The notes below the pieces were generated by a model. It ran no database searches. It worked only from the letters and a program-made list of their open reading frames with translations, and was not told the origin of the DNA. From CAZAMP01 sp964486455 (GTDB lineage Bacteria; Eisenbacteria; RBG-16-71-46; CAZAMP01), in contig CAZAMP010000022.1 in the NCBI GenBank assembly GCA_964486455.1, positions 6,498-70,497 of the forward strand: a stretch of 64,000 nt of DNA, written 5' to 3'. Shown here piece after piece: positions 16,371-25,734 of this stretch. Position numbers and translations under genes: made by a program. How positions within the stretch are numbered: the first letter of the stretch is position 1; each line of letters starts with the position of its first letter.

Positions 16371-19300
16371 ATGGTGAAAACTATGTGGAAGCGGCTCCTT
16401 CTGGGAGTCGTCACGCTCGCCGTTATTCCCGTCGTGTCGGAGGCGGAGGCGCCCAGCCTCGAATCGGCGCGTGACGCCATCCGTCGCGGACAATGGGCAC
16501 TGGCGGCGGGAGAGCTCGAAATCCTTCTGGCCGCGGCGCCGCCCGAAGAAGTCGAGGCAGAAGCCTACTACCTCCGTGCCCTTCTCTTCCGCCAAGGGGA
16601 AGAACGCGCAACCGCTCTGCGGGATCTCCAGACGCTTGCCCGCCTGAGTGCCCCACTCGAGATCCTGAACGCCGCGAAGATCCTGGAGGGAGAGCTCCTC
16701 TACGAGTCCGGTCGCTACAGCGAGGCCGGCGCGGTGCTCGGTGGATTCGTCGCGAGAAGCCCCGAACATCCCCGGCGAGAACATGCCGAGTGGTTCTGGG
16801 CGGAATCGTTGGCCCGAGCGGATAGCTGCGCGGCGGCGGTGTCGGTGTATGACCGCCTGATCGCTTCCACGCTCGACGACGGCGTGCGACAGCGGGCGAC
16901 GGTTGGGCGGGGCTGGTGCCGGCGCCGGCTGGGTCATGAGGATCAGGCCTATCGTGACTTCGCTGTGGCGGCGAACGGCTTGGACGCCGAAACTGCTGCC
17001 CGGGCGCGCTTTGAGGCGGGAGCGTCGGCCTATCGACTCGGGCGTCATATCGATGCGCTCGACTGGCTCGAGGGTCGGCGGGGCGGTATTGCCCGCGGGG
17101 ATTCATCGAGACTCGAGAAGATCATCGGCCAGAGTCTCTTCGAGCTGAATCGGAGGGAAGAAGCCGTCCCGCATCTGGAGCGGGCGATGGAGCTGGCCGA
17201 TGAAGAAGGCCGGTGGGCGCTCCTCTATCAGCTCGGGTGGGTTCGTCTGGAGTCGGGACTCCACGAAGAGGCGATCCGTCTCTTTGGTGAGCTGCTCCAG
17301 ACGCGCGGCGCGGAGGCGTCGCTCCGTACCGCGGCGGAGTACGGACGCGGCATCGCGCTTCTCCGCATGGAACGCTTCAACGAAGCGATCTCACCTCTTG
17401 AGAAGGTGCGCGCCACGCCGGCGTCGACGTGGCGGTCGGAAGCCCTGTACTCACTGGCCTACGCATACAACCGGCTCGGGGACTATCCGCGATCTCAAGC
17501 GGCGATCGACGAGCTCCGTAGCGACTACCCCGACTCGCCGTTCATGGCCGACGCCACGCTGGTGCAAGGCGAGAACCTGTTCTACGCCCAGCGCTATGAG
17601 GAGGCCATCCAGGCGTACCGTGAGCGGATCGCGCGAGGTGAAGGCGATCGGGCCGACGCGCTCTTCAAGCTCGGCGTCGCGCTCTTCAAGGTTGAACGTT
17701 TCGGAGAGTGCGTGCAGGCGTTGTCGAACCTCGTTCTTCGGTTCCCGGCGAGTCCGCATCGCACCGACGCGCGTTTCTGGCTGGCGGAGGCATACTACCG
17801 TAAGGGAGATCTATCCGAGGCGCGCGAGGAATACGATGCGCTCAAGTTGCTGGGCCCCAGCGGACCGTACGCGCGTGACGTCCTCTATGGATTGGCCTGG
17901 TGCGACTACTCAGAGAGCAATTTTGCGGAGGCCGCCGGTCGTTTCGGTTTGCTACTCGAGCAGTTCCCCGGGTCCGATCACGAGGACGACACTTTGTATC
18001 GACGCGGCAACTGCTTCTACAATCTTCGCCGTTTCGACGAGGCCGTCCTCGACTACGACCGAATGCTGCGGCGCTACCCCAATAGCCCGTTGGCCGAGAG
18101 GGCGCTCTATCAGAAGGCGTGGTCGCTATATCGGGCCGATCGTTACCCAGAGTCGCTCACAGCATTCGACGGGTTGGAGGTTCGGTTCCCGGAGAGCCCG
18201 ATGCTGCCACAGGCCGTTCATTGGGGGGCCTACGCGCTCTTCAAGGCTGAGCGATACGGAGAGGCGGCGGAGCGATTCGGCCGCGTCTCGGCCATGGGAT
18301 CAGCACCGGACTCGCTCCGGACGCAGGCCCGGCTCCGGATGGCGGAGAGCTACTTCAACTCGGGCGACTTCAATCGCTCGGCCACGCTCTATAAGTCGCT
18401 GGCGGGCGGGTCGACACCTCAGGAGATCCGGGAAGTCGCCTACTCCGGCTGGCTCCGAAGCCTCGAGAGCGGCGGGCGCATGGATGATGCGGCCGATGCG
18501 GCCGTGCAAATGTCGAAGGCGCTTCCGGAGAGCGAGACGAGCGGGGAAGCGCTCTATCGCATCGGCGTGCGCTATCTAGACTCGGGGAAATGGAAGGACG
18601 GCATCCGGTCGCTCAGGGCCTACCTCAAAGCGGGTGTGCCTGAGCAATACCGGGTCGACGCGAACCGGCGCTGCGCAGTGGCGTCGCTGAAGCTCGGAGA
18701 AAAACTCCGGGCGGCCGAGTATTACAGAAACGCAGCATACTACGGCTCTCGCGAAGATGGAGTTGAGTATCGTTTTGAAGCCGGCCGGCTGTTCTACGAG
18801 CTCGGGAAGCACGAGCTTGCCCGAACCGAGTTCGACCGTGTCATCCGTCTGAAGCCGGATGCCGAGACCCTGCTGCTCGCTCGCTACAATCTCGGGCTCT
18901 GTCTCAAGGACACCGAGCATGCACAGGAAGCGCTCGACGCGTTCGTTGAGGTCGGCAGCAGTGACAAAGTCGACGCCGGGCTACGGGCAGACGCCCTTCT
19001 CGAGGCGGGTTTGCTCGCCCGGGACCAAGGGGACCGCGAGTCGGCACGAGACTATCTGGGACGGGCCGGCGATCGTGGACGCGGCGCAACCGGGGCCGAG
19101 GCGCAGTATTGGCGGGCGGACCTCGCTTTCGAGGCGAAGCTCTATGATGAGGCGATCGCGGCCATCATGAAGATGCTGAAGCGCTATCCGGACGAAGAGG
19201 AGTGGGCTCTCTCGGGACGCTATCGCTTGGCGACATGTTTCGAGCGGTTGAACCGATGGGTAGAAGCGCGGGAGCAATACCGCCTCATCATCGATCAGAC

Positions 19301-19412
19301 GAATGACGAGACGTGGGCGGGTGACGCCCGAAAGCGGCTGGAGTGGATCGAGGAAAACAGCTGGGTGTTCGAAGAGGAACCGGGAGGAGATCCATCACGA
19401 TGGGAAGGCTAG
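16371..19412 (+). CDS. Large periplasmic tetratricopeptide-repeat protein
   Basis: 1,013 residues: a signal peptide (MWKRLLLGVVTLAVIPV, cleavage near SEA) and then almost nothing but TPR/Sel1-like helical repeats of about 34-37 residues. Many carry the YRRGNCFYNLRRFDEAVLDY or LYQKAWSLYRADRYPES patterns, with BamD/YbgF-like PNSPLAE and YPDSPFMAD linkers. It is the first gene of a unit with an outer-membrane barrel, ExbB, ExbD and TonB, and its end overlaps the barrel gene by 13 bases. A scaffold role across the periplasm is inferred. TTG 16368 is an alternative start, nine bases after GAGGG. Confidence 0.8.
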   Translation: MVKTMWKRLLLGVVTLAVIPVVSEAEAPSLESARDAIRRGQWALAAGELEILLAAAPPEEVEAEAYYLRALLFRQGEERATALRDLQTLARLSAPLEILNAAKILEGELLYESGRYSEAGAVLGGFVARSPEHPRREHAEWFWAESLARADSCAAAVSVYDRLIASTLDDGVRQRATVGRGWCRRRLGHEDQAYRDFAVAANGLDAETAARARFEAGASAYRLGRHIDALDWLEGRRGGIARGDSSRLEKIIGQSLFELNRREEAVPHLERAMELADEEGRWALLYQLGWVRLESGLHEEAIRLFGELLQTRGAEASLRTAAEYGRGIALLRMERFNEAISPLEKVRATPASTWRSEALYSLAYAYNRLGDYPRSQAAIDELRSDYPDSPFMADATLVQGENLFYAQRYEEAIQAYRERIARGEGDRADALFKLGVALFKVERFGECVQALSNLVLRFPASPHRTDARFWLAEAYYRKGDLSEAREEYDALKLLGPSGPYARDVLYGLAWCDYSESNFAEAAGRFGLLLEQFPGSDHEDDTLYRRGNCFYNLRRFDEAVLDYDRMLRRYPNSPLAERALYQKAWSLYRADRYPESLTAFDGLEVRFPESPMLPQAVHWGAYALFKAERYGEAAERFGRVSAMGSAPDSLRTQARLRMAESYFNSGDFNRSATLYKSLAGGSTPQEIREVAYSGWLRSLESGGRMDDAADAAVQMSKALPESETSGEALYRIGVRYLDSGKWKDGIRSLRAYLKAGVPEQYRVDANRRCAVASLKLGEKLRAAEYYRNAAYYGSREDGVEYRFEAGRLFYELGKHELARTEFDRVIRLKPDAETLLLARYNLGLCLKDTEHAQEALDAFVEVGSSDKVDAGLRADALLEAGLLARDQGDRESARDYLGRAGDRGRGATGAEAQYWRADLAFEAKLYDEAIAAIMKMLKRYPDEEEWALSGRYRLATCFERLNRWVEAREQYRLIIDQTNDETWAGDARKRLEWIEENSWVFEEEPGGDPSRWEG

Positions 19413-21055
19413 TAACGACGGTTTCGAGCCTCCTGACGATTTCGTGCCTCGCGGCACCTGCAACCCTTCACGCCCAAGAAGGCGGGACGGATGAAAAGCC
19501 GGACATCGAGCTGCCAAAGGTCGTGATCACGGGCATCGACGAATCGCTTCTCGGTGTGGGGGAGACGCCGGACCTTCCCGCTGTGGAGTCCGAAGCCGTT
19601 CCGCTGGCCATCCCTCCGATCGGGGCGCCCGCTGAGGTGACGCTGCCGGACGAGGCCACCCGCACGGAGTTCGAGTCCATAGCCGCTCCGGACATCCCGC
19701 CGGAGCTCACGGTCCGTGGCTATGTCAGCGCAGCGCGCCATCAATCGATACTGGCAGGGTTCGAAGCGTCGCGTCAGGTGGGGCCCGGCGGTCTGTTCCT
19801 CGAGCTTTGGGGGCGTGACAGTAACGGCCACATCCCCGGGGCTCCGTGGAGTCGCGTCGGCGCAAAAGCGGGAGTCATCCTGAAGCCAACCGCCTCGGCC
19901 GGGTTCCGGGCGGCGGTCAACCACCGAGTGCGCCATCAGGAGTTGCCGCGTCATGGCTTCGCGACACGGGACATCAATCTGGTTTCGGGCGGGCAAGAGG
20001 CGGGAGTCCAACGCTTCACGTGGTCGGACGTGGATCTGCGCTATCGGTTTGAGGGAAGCGATGGTTTTCTCACCGGCCTCATACTCCGCGGGGAGCAGGC
20101 GACGCTTCGCCCCGAGGACGAAACGAGTGAGCGGACCCTCCTCAACGGGACGGCGGACGTTCATCTCGAAATGCCGCTCGATGCGAATCTCTGGTCACTG
20201 GAATTGGACCTGGCGCTGGGCGGACTCAGAGAAGAGATGTCTGACGGTTCGGATAGCAGCCGACAACGGATTCACGCCGGGCTCATTGGACGCGTTTCCG
20301 TCGGAAACGGGTGGAACTACCACATGGGGGCGGTATTCAAGCGTCTCGGAGACGTGGAAGTGATCGGGCCTCGCATCAGGCTCATTCATGTGTCCCCTCC
20401 CACGCGTCGCCTATGGGTCGGCGTGGTGCCCCACTTCGCGGAGGCGGACTATCTCGGCTTCTTGGATCGGATGCCGTTTTCGTCGGGCGATGCCGGTCTC
20501 GAACCTGAGCGCGCTCCGGTGAAAGTCGAGGCCGGAATCGAGCTGCGCCCGACGTCGGATCTGTCCGTTCTGGGCGAGACGTCCGTCAGGCGCGGGGCCG
20601 GATTCGCGCACGTTGAACGGGAATCGTCTGACCGGGGTTTCTATCAACTCGTTGCGGATACTGAGAAGCGGTGGGTATCGGAGTCGGCCGCGGGCGTGGA
20701 CTGGCGCCTTCCGTACGCATTTCATCTGAGCGCCGACTATCGCTTCCAGCTCGTCGAGGGCGAGCGCGTGGCCTATGTCGTGGCGCACCGCGGGTCGATC
20801 GGAATGAAATACACGGGGCCGTTCAATGTAGGCGTTCAGTGGCGCTGGATCGGCAGTCAATGGGGAAGCCGGGCGCTTTCCGAAGGGAAGCTCCCCGCGG
20901 CGGGGGTTCTTTCCGCGTCCGCCTCGCTCGAAGTGGCACGCCAGTGGTCGGTCAAAGTCACGGGTGAGAACCTTCTCGACCGCAGCTACCGGGAATACTG
21001 GGAATACGAGGCCATGCCGCGAAATGTCGAGGCGGGCGTTCGCTACGCATTTTAG
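19400..21055 (+). CDS. Outer-membrane beta-barrel related to TonB-dependent receptors
   Basis: 551-residue exported barrel. After the signal peptide there is a short acidic segment with IELPKVVITGIDESLLGVG, which looks like a TonB-box/N-terminal stub, then about 60 Pro/Glu-rich residues and a barrel of alternating strands ending in GENLLDRSYREYWEYEAMPRNVEAGVRYAF in two pieces typical of TonB-dependent receptor C-termini. A plug domain of normal length (about 130 residues) is not visible. Start ATG 19400 follows GGGAGGAGA. Located directly before exbB-exbD-tonB, so TonB coupling is likely but unproven. Confidence 0.7.
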   Translation: MGRLVTTVSSLLTISCLAAPATLHAQEGGTDEKPDIELPKVVITGIDESLLGVGETPDLPAVESEAVPLAIPPIGAPAEVTLPDEATRTEFESIAAPDIPPELTVRGYVSAARHQSILAGFEASRQVGPGGLFLELWGRDSNGHIPGAPWSRVGAKAGVILKPTASAGFRAAVNHRVRHQELPRHGFATRDINLVSGGQEAGVQRFTWSDVDLRYRFEGSDGFLTGLILRGEQATLRPEDETSERTLLNGTADVHLEMPLDANLWSLELDLALGGLREEMSDGSDSSRQRIHAGLIGRVSVGNGWNYHMGAVFKRLGDVEVIGPRIRLIHVSPPTRRLWVGVVPHFAEADYLGFLDRMPFSSGDAGLEPERAPVKVEAGIELRPTSDLSVLGETSVRRGAGFAHVERESSDRGFYQLVADTEKRWVSESAAGVDWRLPYAFHLSADYRFQLVEGERVAYVVAHRGSIGMKYTGPFNVGVQWRWIGSQWGSRALSEGKLPAAGVLSASASLEVARQWSVKVTGENLLDRSYREYWEYEAMPRNVEAGVRYAF

Positions 21056-21065
21056 GGAGGTACGT

Positions 21066-21683
21066 GTGCTGGATATCTTGGTCAAGGGCGGCTTCTTGAT
21101 GTATCCGATCATGCTTTGCTCGGTCTTGTCCGTCGCCGTCATCATCGAGAGGTTGCTGCAGATACGACGAGCATCCAAGAACTCCGACAAATTCAATCGC
21201 CTCGTGCGTTCCTCGCTGGATCGTGGGGACCTCGAGGGTGCAATTCAGAAGTGTGAACAGCACGACGGTCCCCTCAGCGCGATTATCCTTTCCGGTCTTT
21301 CTCGCGTATCCCGTGGAGAGGACGAGGTCCGACAGGCGATCATGGACGCCGGTGAAGCCGAAACCGAGCGACTCGAGAAGCACGTCCCGGTTCTCGCCAC
21401 GATCGTCGGAGGGGCGCCGCTTCTGGGGTTTCTCGGGACGGTGCTCGGGATGATCGAGGCGTTTCGTCAGATCGAACGGCTTGGAGGTAACGTCGACGCA
21501 AGCGTGCTTGCCGGAGGCATCTGGCAGGCGCTTCTCACGACGGCCGCCGGGCTTTCCGTTGCGGTCTTCACGTTCTTCGCGCACAACTTCATCGTCGGAC
21601 GGATTCGAAACATCATCTCGCTCATGGAGCACGCTGGAGAAGGAATCGTCGAGGCACTTTATCACCGTGAGGAGAAGTCGTGA
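21066..21683 (+). CDS. exbB: ExbB/TolQ/MotA family proton channel
   Basis: Inner-membrane motor subunit, 205 residues, with three helices: GGFLMYPIMLCSVLSVAVIIERL near the N-terminus and two after the cytoplasmic loop (VLATIVGGAPLLGFLGTVLGMIEAF; GIWQALLTTAAGLSVAVFTFFAH). The LLGFLGTVxGMI and ALLTTAAGL motifs define the family. GTG 21066 is five bases after GGGAGG (21055-21060), which overlaps the preceding stop codon. Confidence 0.92.
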   Translation: MLDILVKGGFLMYPIMLCSVLSVAVIIERLLQIRRASKNSDKFNRLVRSSLDRGDLEGAIQKCEQHDGPLSAIILSGLSRVSRGEDEVRQAIMDAGEAETERLEKHVPVLATIVGGAPLLGFLGTVLGMIEAFRQIERLGGNVDASVLAGGIWQALLTTAAGLSVAVFTFFAHNFIVGRIRNIISLMEHAGEGIVEALYHREEKS

Positions 21684-22081
21684 GGTTTGCGAAGAAGCAA
21701 TCGCTTCTCATGAGCCTCGAGTCGACCGCGATGGCGGACATCATTTTCCTACTTCTGATCTTTTTTCTTTTGTCGTCGTCGTTTATTCTGCAGGTAGGCA
21801 CGAAGGTCAGCCTGCCGAAGGAGTCGAGACCGCAACCGCTCGAGCAGCGAAACATCATCATCACGCTGGAACGAAGTGGTGAGTTGTTCATCAACAAAGA
21901 TCGCGTGACGTTGACCGAGCTGGCGGGTCGCCTCGGTGAGCTTCTGGAGGCAGCACCAGACCGGGCCGTGATCGTACGGGGAGACGAAACCGTTTCCCTG
22001 GGTCGGACGATCGAAGTGATGGATATCGCCAAGCGGATGGGAGCGACAAAGCTCGCGATCGCGACCCGGCCACAGGGATGA
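21680..22081 (+). CDS. exbD: ExbD/TolR family transport protein
   Basis: Partner of ExbB: 133 residues with one membrane helix preceded by the conserved proton-path Asp (STAMADIIFLLLIFFLLSSSFI) and a periplasmic domain (NIIITLERSGELFINKDRVTL, AVIVRGDETVSLGRTIEVMDIAKRMGA in two stretches). GTG 21680 overlaps the exbB stop (GTGA), and the end overlaps tonB. Confidence 0.92.
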   Translation: MRFAKKQSLLMSLESTAMADIIFLLLIFFLLSSSFILQVGTKVSLPKESRPQPLEQRNIIITLERSGELFINKDRVTLTELAGRLGELLEAAPDRAVIVRGDETVSLGRTIEVMDIAKRMGATKLAIATRPQG

Positions 22082-22965
22082 TGAAGACTCGTAGTGCACG
22101 AGACGCAGCGCTGGGATCCAGTTTTTCCATCGCAGCGCATCTGCTCATTCTCATTGCCCTCGCAGGGTGGTTCCGCGCCCAAGGGCAACCTCTATCTACT
22201 CCGCTCGCGGTCGCGCTCTGGACCGAGCCGGTTCCGTCCGCTCCCTCCGCCGTGGAACCCGTCGTGTCCGAGCCCGCTGATGTCGTGTCGGGGGGCGGAG
22301 CGCCGGTGACGGAAGAGGAGGCCGACGAGCCGGAAGCGCAACCGGAAACGGATCTCGAAGCCGCGGCGCCCGAGATCCGGGAGCCCTCTCCGGAGCCCGA
22401 ACGTCCGGAGCTTCCGCTACCGAGCATGATGAGCGATTCCGAGTCACCGCTGAGCACGAGTGTGGACGAGCTCGTCATGACGCCTCCGTCCGGGCCGACG
22501 GCGCGCGATCGGCGGCAACGGCTGACCGAGCAGCATGAGTCCGCCGAGGCGACGGAAGAGCGCATCGCATCGCGGCTGTCCGGTGGACGCGAGCGGGGAC
22601 CGGTGAGTGGCGCACGATCTTCGGAAGCAGCCGCGCCCCGCGGCGACGGCACTCTCGCCGAGGAGAAAGGCGTTGCCGGGCCGCTCGGTGAGCGACGTAT
22701 CTTGTACAGCGAGAAGCCGCACTATCCCGACTGGGCACGTCGGATCGGATTGGAAGCCGAGGTGCGATTTCGATTCTGGGTCACGCCGCAGGGCACGGTC
22801 GACCGCGTCGAGTACATCACCTTTTCGGGTAGCAGCCAGCTCGATCGCTTGGCTGAGAAGACCCTTCGAAAGTGGAAATTCGAACCCCTGCCGCGGGGAG
22901 TTCCACAGAAGGATGAATGGGGAATCATTCCGATGTCGTTCACATTGATCCCAGGGAATGGCTGA
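22078..22965 (+). CDS. tonB: TonB energy-transducing protein
   Basis: 295 residues: N-terminal membrane anchor (IAAHLLILIALAGWF with the Ser/His pattern of TonB), a long Pro/Glu-rich spacer spanning about 45-140 and a C-terminal TonB domain (YPDWARRIGLEAEVRFRFWV, GTVDRVEYITFSGSSQLD, LRKWKFEPLP). Carries proton-motive-force energy to outer-membrane receptors, presumably including 19400-21055 and perhaps the copper receptor at 62633. Overlaps exbD and the kinase gene at its ends. Confidence 0.92.
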   Translation: MMKTRSARDAALGSSFSIAAHLLILIALAGWFRAQGQPLSTPLAVALWTEPVPSAPSAVEPVVSEPADVVSGGGAPVTEEEADEPEAQPETDLEAAAPEIREPSPEPERPELPLPSMMSDSESPLSTSVDELVMTPPSGPTARDRRQRLTEQHESAEATEERIASRLSGGRERGPVSGARSSEAAAPRGDGTLAEEKGVAGPLGERRILYSEKPHYPDWARRIGLEAEVRFRFWVTPQGTVDRVEYITFSGSSQLDRLAEKTLRKWKFEPLPRGVPQKDEWGIIPMSFTLIPGNG

Positions 22966-24092
22966 TGGAGAACAAGGATACGTCGACGGCAACAACCACG
23001 CAGATCGAGGTCCCGCCGATCGAGGACCTCACGAATCTGCTCCTCGACAATCTCGGGTCCGGGCTTCTCGCCGTCGGAAATGATGGGGAGATCCTGTTCC
23101 TCAATCGCGTCGCCGAGGAGATCTTCGACCTCGAGCTATCCAAGGTTCGCGGACATCCGCTGGACAAGGTGATCAGCGCCGACGACATGGAGTGGCTCAA
23201 GCCGGTGGATGATGATCGTCTCGCGGATCCGCGACGCCACGGTGAGACGTCACTCAAGGTCGGGAGCAAGGAAGTTGTCGTTGAAGCGGTTGCGCGTGAG
23301 CTGAAGGACCGACGGGGTCGCAGACACGGGGTCGCGGTCACGTTTGTCGACGTGTCGGACACGGCCGAGGACGAGGAATTCCGCAGAACGGCGGAGCGGC
23401 TTGCGCATCTCGGAGAGATGTCGGCGGTCGTCGCCCACGAAATCCGAAACCCGCTGACGGGAATTCGCACGACGATCCAGTTCCTGGGTTCGAAGCTCAA
23501 TCCCGATGACGCGATGCTGAGAAGCCTCGAAGACGTGATCTCGGAGCTGGACCGCGTCGAGCAGATCATCACGGATCTTCTCGTTCTTGCGCGCCCGCCG
23601 TTGGGGGCACGGATCATCATGGATATCAATACGGTGATCGAGAAAGGGCTGGACGGCGTCGGCGGGCAGATCGAGGAGTCGGGCATCAACCTGAAGAAGG
23701 AGCTGGTCGCCGATCTTCCGAATGTCGAGCTCGACGAGGGCATGACGCACCAAGTATGCCTGAATATGCTGGTGAACGCGATCGATGCCATGGAAGGGGC
23801 GGACGAACCGGTTCTTCGGGTAGCGACCGCGCTCAGGCGTTATCGGGTCAAACGCCCCATGGTCGAGGTTACGTTCAGCGACACAGGCTGCGGGATCTCC
23901 CCCGACGTGAAGGACCGGATCTTCGATCCATTCTTCACCACAAAGTCGATGGGGACCGGACTCGGACTTCCGCTTTCGCTCCAGATCATGAAGGATCACG
24001 GTGGCACCATCCACGTGCGCAATCGTCCGCAGGGCGGGACGATCTTCAAGCTCATGTTCCCGCTTCCCGAGAACGCGGAGGTGCCGAGTTGA
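22965..24092 (+). CDS. NtrB-type sensor histidine kinase
   Basis: 375-residue soluble kinase: a PAS domain (about 22-135; LLAVGNDGEILFLNRVAEEIF), a HisKA domain with the phospho-accepting His158 in VVAHEIRNPLTG, and an HATPase domain with the N-box (LNMLVNAIDAM), DTGCGIS and GTGLGLPL. No membrane helix, so it should sense a cytoplasmic signal. The start overlaps the tonB stop and the end overlaps the regulator gene, which is its likely partner. Confidence 0.92.
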   Translation: MENKDTSTATTTQIEVPPIEDLTNLLLDNLGSGLLAVGNDGEILFLNRVAEEIFDLELSKVRGHPLDKVISADDMEWLKPVDDDRLADPRRHGETSLKVGSKEVVVEAVARELKDRRGRRHGVAVTFVDVSDTAEDEEFRRTAERLAHLGEMSAVVAHEIRNPLTGIRTTIQFLGSKLNPDDAMLRSLEDVISELDRVEQIITDLLVLARPPLGARIIMDINTVIEKGLDGVGGQIEESGINLKKELVADLPNVELDEGMTHQVCLNMLVNAIDAMEGADEPVLRVATALRRYRVKRPMVEVTFSDTGCGISPDVKDRIFDPFFTTKSMGTGLGLPLSLQIMKDHGGTIHVRNRPQGGTIFKLMFPLPENAEVPS

Positions 24093-25489
24093 GATACCGC
24101 GTCCTGATCGTTGATGATGAGGAACTGATCCGGAAATCGCTCTCCTCAGTTTTCGACGATCGGGGCTATGCGATCGAGTCCGCCGCCGACGGCAAGCACG
24201 CGCTGGATCACTTCGCGCGCTGGAGTCCTCATGTCGTCGTTCTCGACATGCGCCTACCCGATTTCGATGGGGTGGATCTTCTGCGCGAGTTACGGAAACG
24301 AGACTCGAGCGCACAGATCATCATGATCACCGCTCACGGTGACATTTCACATGCCGTGCAGGCGATGAAGCTCGGGGCCTTCGACTTTCTGCGCAAGCCA
24401 TACGAGTTGGAAGAGATCCTCCACGCCGTCGAGCAGGCCGTTCGGAATCTCGATCGCGACCGGCGACTCACGCTCTATGAGGAACGCAATCGTGCGAGCT
24501 TCAGTCGTGACATCATCGTCGGCGACTGTTCGAAGATGAAACAGGTCTGGGAAACCGTGGAGAAGGCGGCCACGAGCAAGTCGACTACGGTTCTTCTCCA
24601 AGGCGAGAGCGGAACGGGCAAGGAGCTCTTTGCGCGGGCCATTCATCAGCTGAGCGATCGCTCCGAAGCGCCGCTCGTGGACATCAATTGCTCATCGTTT
24701 CAAGAAAGCCTGCTCGAGAACGAGCTTTTCGGACACGAGAAGGGGGCATTCACCGGCGCGACGGGACGAAAACGCGGACTGGTCGAGCTCTGCGACGGCG
24801 GCACGCTGTTACTGGACGAGGTGGGGGAGGCGCCGCTGGTGACCCAGGCTAAGTTGTTGCGATTTATAGAGGATCATACGTTTCGTCGAGTGGGTGGTGC
24901 CGCCGATCTGTCGGTCGACATCCGCATCATCGCCGCGACCAATGCGAGTCTCGAGGACGCGGTCGAGCGGGGGAGGTTCCGCAAGGACTTCTTCTATCGT
25001 CTGAAAGTGGTGTCGATCGATCTGCCTCCCCTCAGAGAGCGCGAAGATGATGTCGGCGCACTCGCGTTGTTCTTTCTCGATCGGTTCAGCCGAAAGTTCA
25101 AGAAGCAGTTCACCGACATCGATCCCGAGGTCGTCGAGTCGTTCATGCGATATCCATGGCCCGGGAACGTAAGAGAGCTCCGAAATCTCATTGAGCGGGT
25201 CGTGCTTCTCGAAGACGCTGAGATTCTCGGCGTCGAGCATCTTCCGGACGAACTACAGGCCGCGTTCTCAGGACTGGATGATGGCAAATCCGCAGCCATC
25301 GCACCCGAGGGCAAGCTGGGCATGGTCACGTTGCGCGAAGCAGGTGATCGACACATTCTGGAGATCGTACGGGCCTGTGACGGGAACAGAACTCACGCGG
25401 CGAAAGTGCTCGGGATATCGCGGCAGCATCTCATCACGCGGCTCAGGCAGATCGAAGAGAAGAAGGTGTCCACTGAGTTGACATGTTAA
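24089..25489 (+). CDS. Sigma-54-dependent response regulator, NtrC/PilR type
   Basis: 466 residues. Receiver domain (1-120) with acceptor Asp53 in VVVLDMRLP. AAA+ domain with Walker A GESGTGKE (about 172-179), the sigma-54-contacting loop GAFTGA (about 220) and Walker B GGTLLLDEVG. C-terminal Fis-type helix-turn-helix (RTHAAKVLGISRQHLITRL). TTG 24089 overlaps the kinase stop and follows GGAGG. It should activate RpoN promoters; candidates here are 51-66 (pilin) and 25677-25693. Confidence 0.93.
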   Translation: MRYRVLIVDDEELIRKSLSSVFDDRGYAIESAADGKHALDHFARWSPHVVVLDMRLPDFDGVDLLRELRKRDSSAQIIMITAHGDISHAVQAMKLGAFDFLRKPYELEEILHAVEQAVRNLDRDRRLTLYEERNRASFSRDIIVGDCSKMKQVWETVEKAATSKSTTVLLQGESGTGKELFARAIHQLSDRSEAPLVDINCSSFQESLLENELFGHEKGAFTGATGRKRGLVELCDGGTLLLDEVGEAPLVTQAKLLRFIEDHTFRRVGGAADLSVDIRIIAATNASLEDAVERGRFRKDFFYRLKVVSIDLPPLREREDDVGALALFFLDRFSRKFKKQFTDIDPEVVESFMRYPWPGNVRELRNLIERVVLLEDAEILGVEHLPDELQAAFSGLDDGKSAAIAPEGKLGMVTLREAGDRHILEIVRACDGNRTHAAKVLGISRQHLITRLRQIEEKKVSTELTC

Positions 25490-25734
25490 GTATGTGACCA
25501 GTTCGCTGAGTGCCTGCTATTTCGCCCCTCACACGACGTCAACCCTCGCACTGTAATCTGTGTTGACACTTTTGCGCGTTCCGCGCGCTCTCTTCGCAAG
25601 GCAGTTTGCATCTTCTTGATCATTCAACTCGTTTCTTTGCATTCGAATAGAGCGTCAGTTGTTTTGGAGCGTAGATTTGGAACGGAACTTGTATATGTAC
25701 ACCAACGATAACTGCAACGCGGGAGATTCGCTCT
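25490..25734. other. Intergenic region with candidate RpoN site
   Basis: 245 bases, more AT-rich than its surroundings, with no gene. It contains the candidate -24/-12 element and the GGGAG ribosome binding site (about 25721-25725) of the next gene. A short GCGCG-rich inverted repeat near 25575-25590 is the only other structure. Confidence 0.4.
25677..25693 (+). promoter_or_regulatory. Candidate sigma-54 promoter of the orphan response regulator
   Basis: TTGGAAC-GGAAC-TTGTA resembles YTGGCAC-N5-TTGCA, with GG kept at -24 but GT instead of GC at -12 and one further mismatch. Spacing is correct. It lies about 40 bases before the GTG at 25735 and 190 bases after the gene for an NtrC-type activator. 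Confidence 0.3.

Noticed and set aside
16423..17106. Several overlapping frames antisense to the TPR gene
   Set aside because: Arg/Pro-rich translations typical of shadow frames, while the + strand shows clear TPR periodicity.
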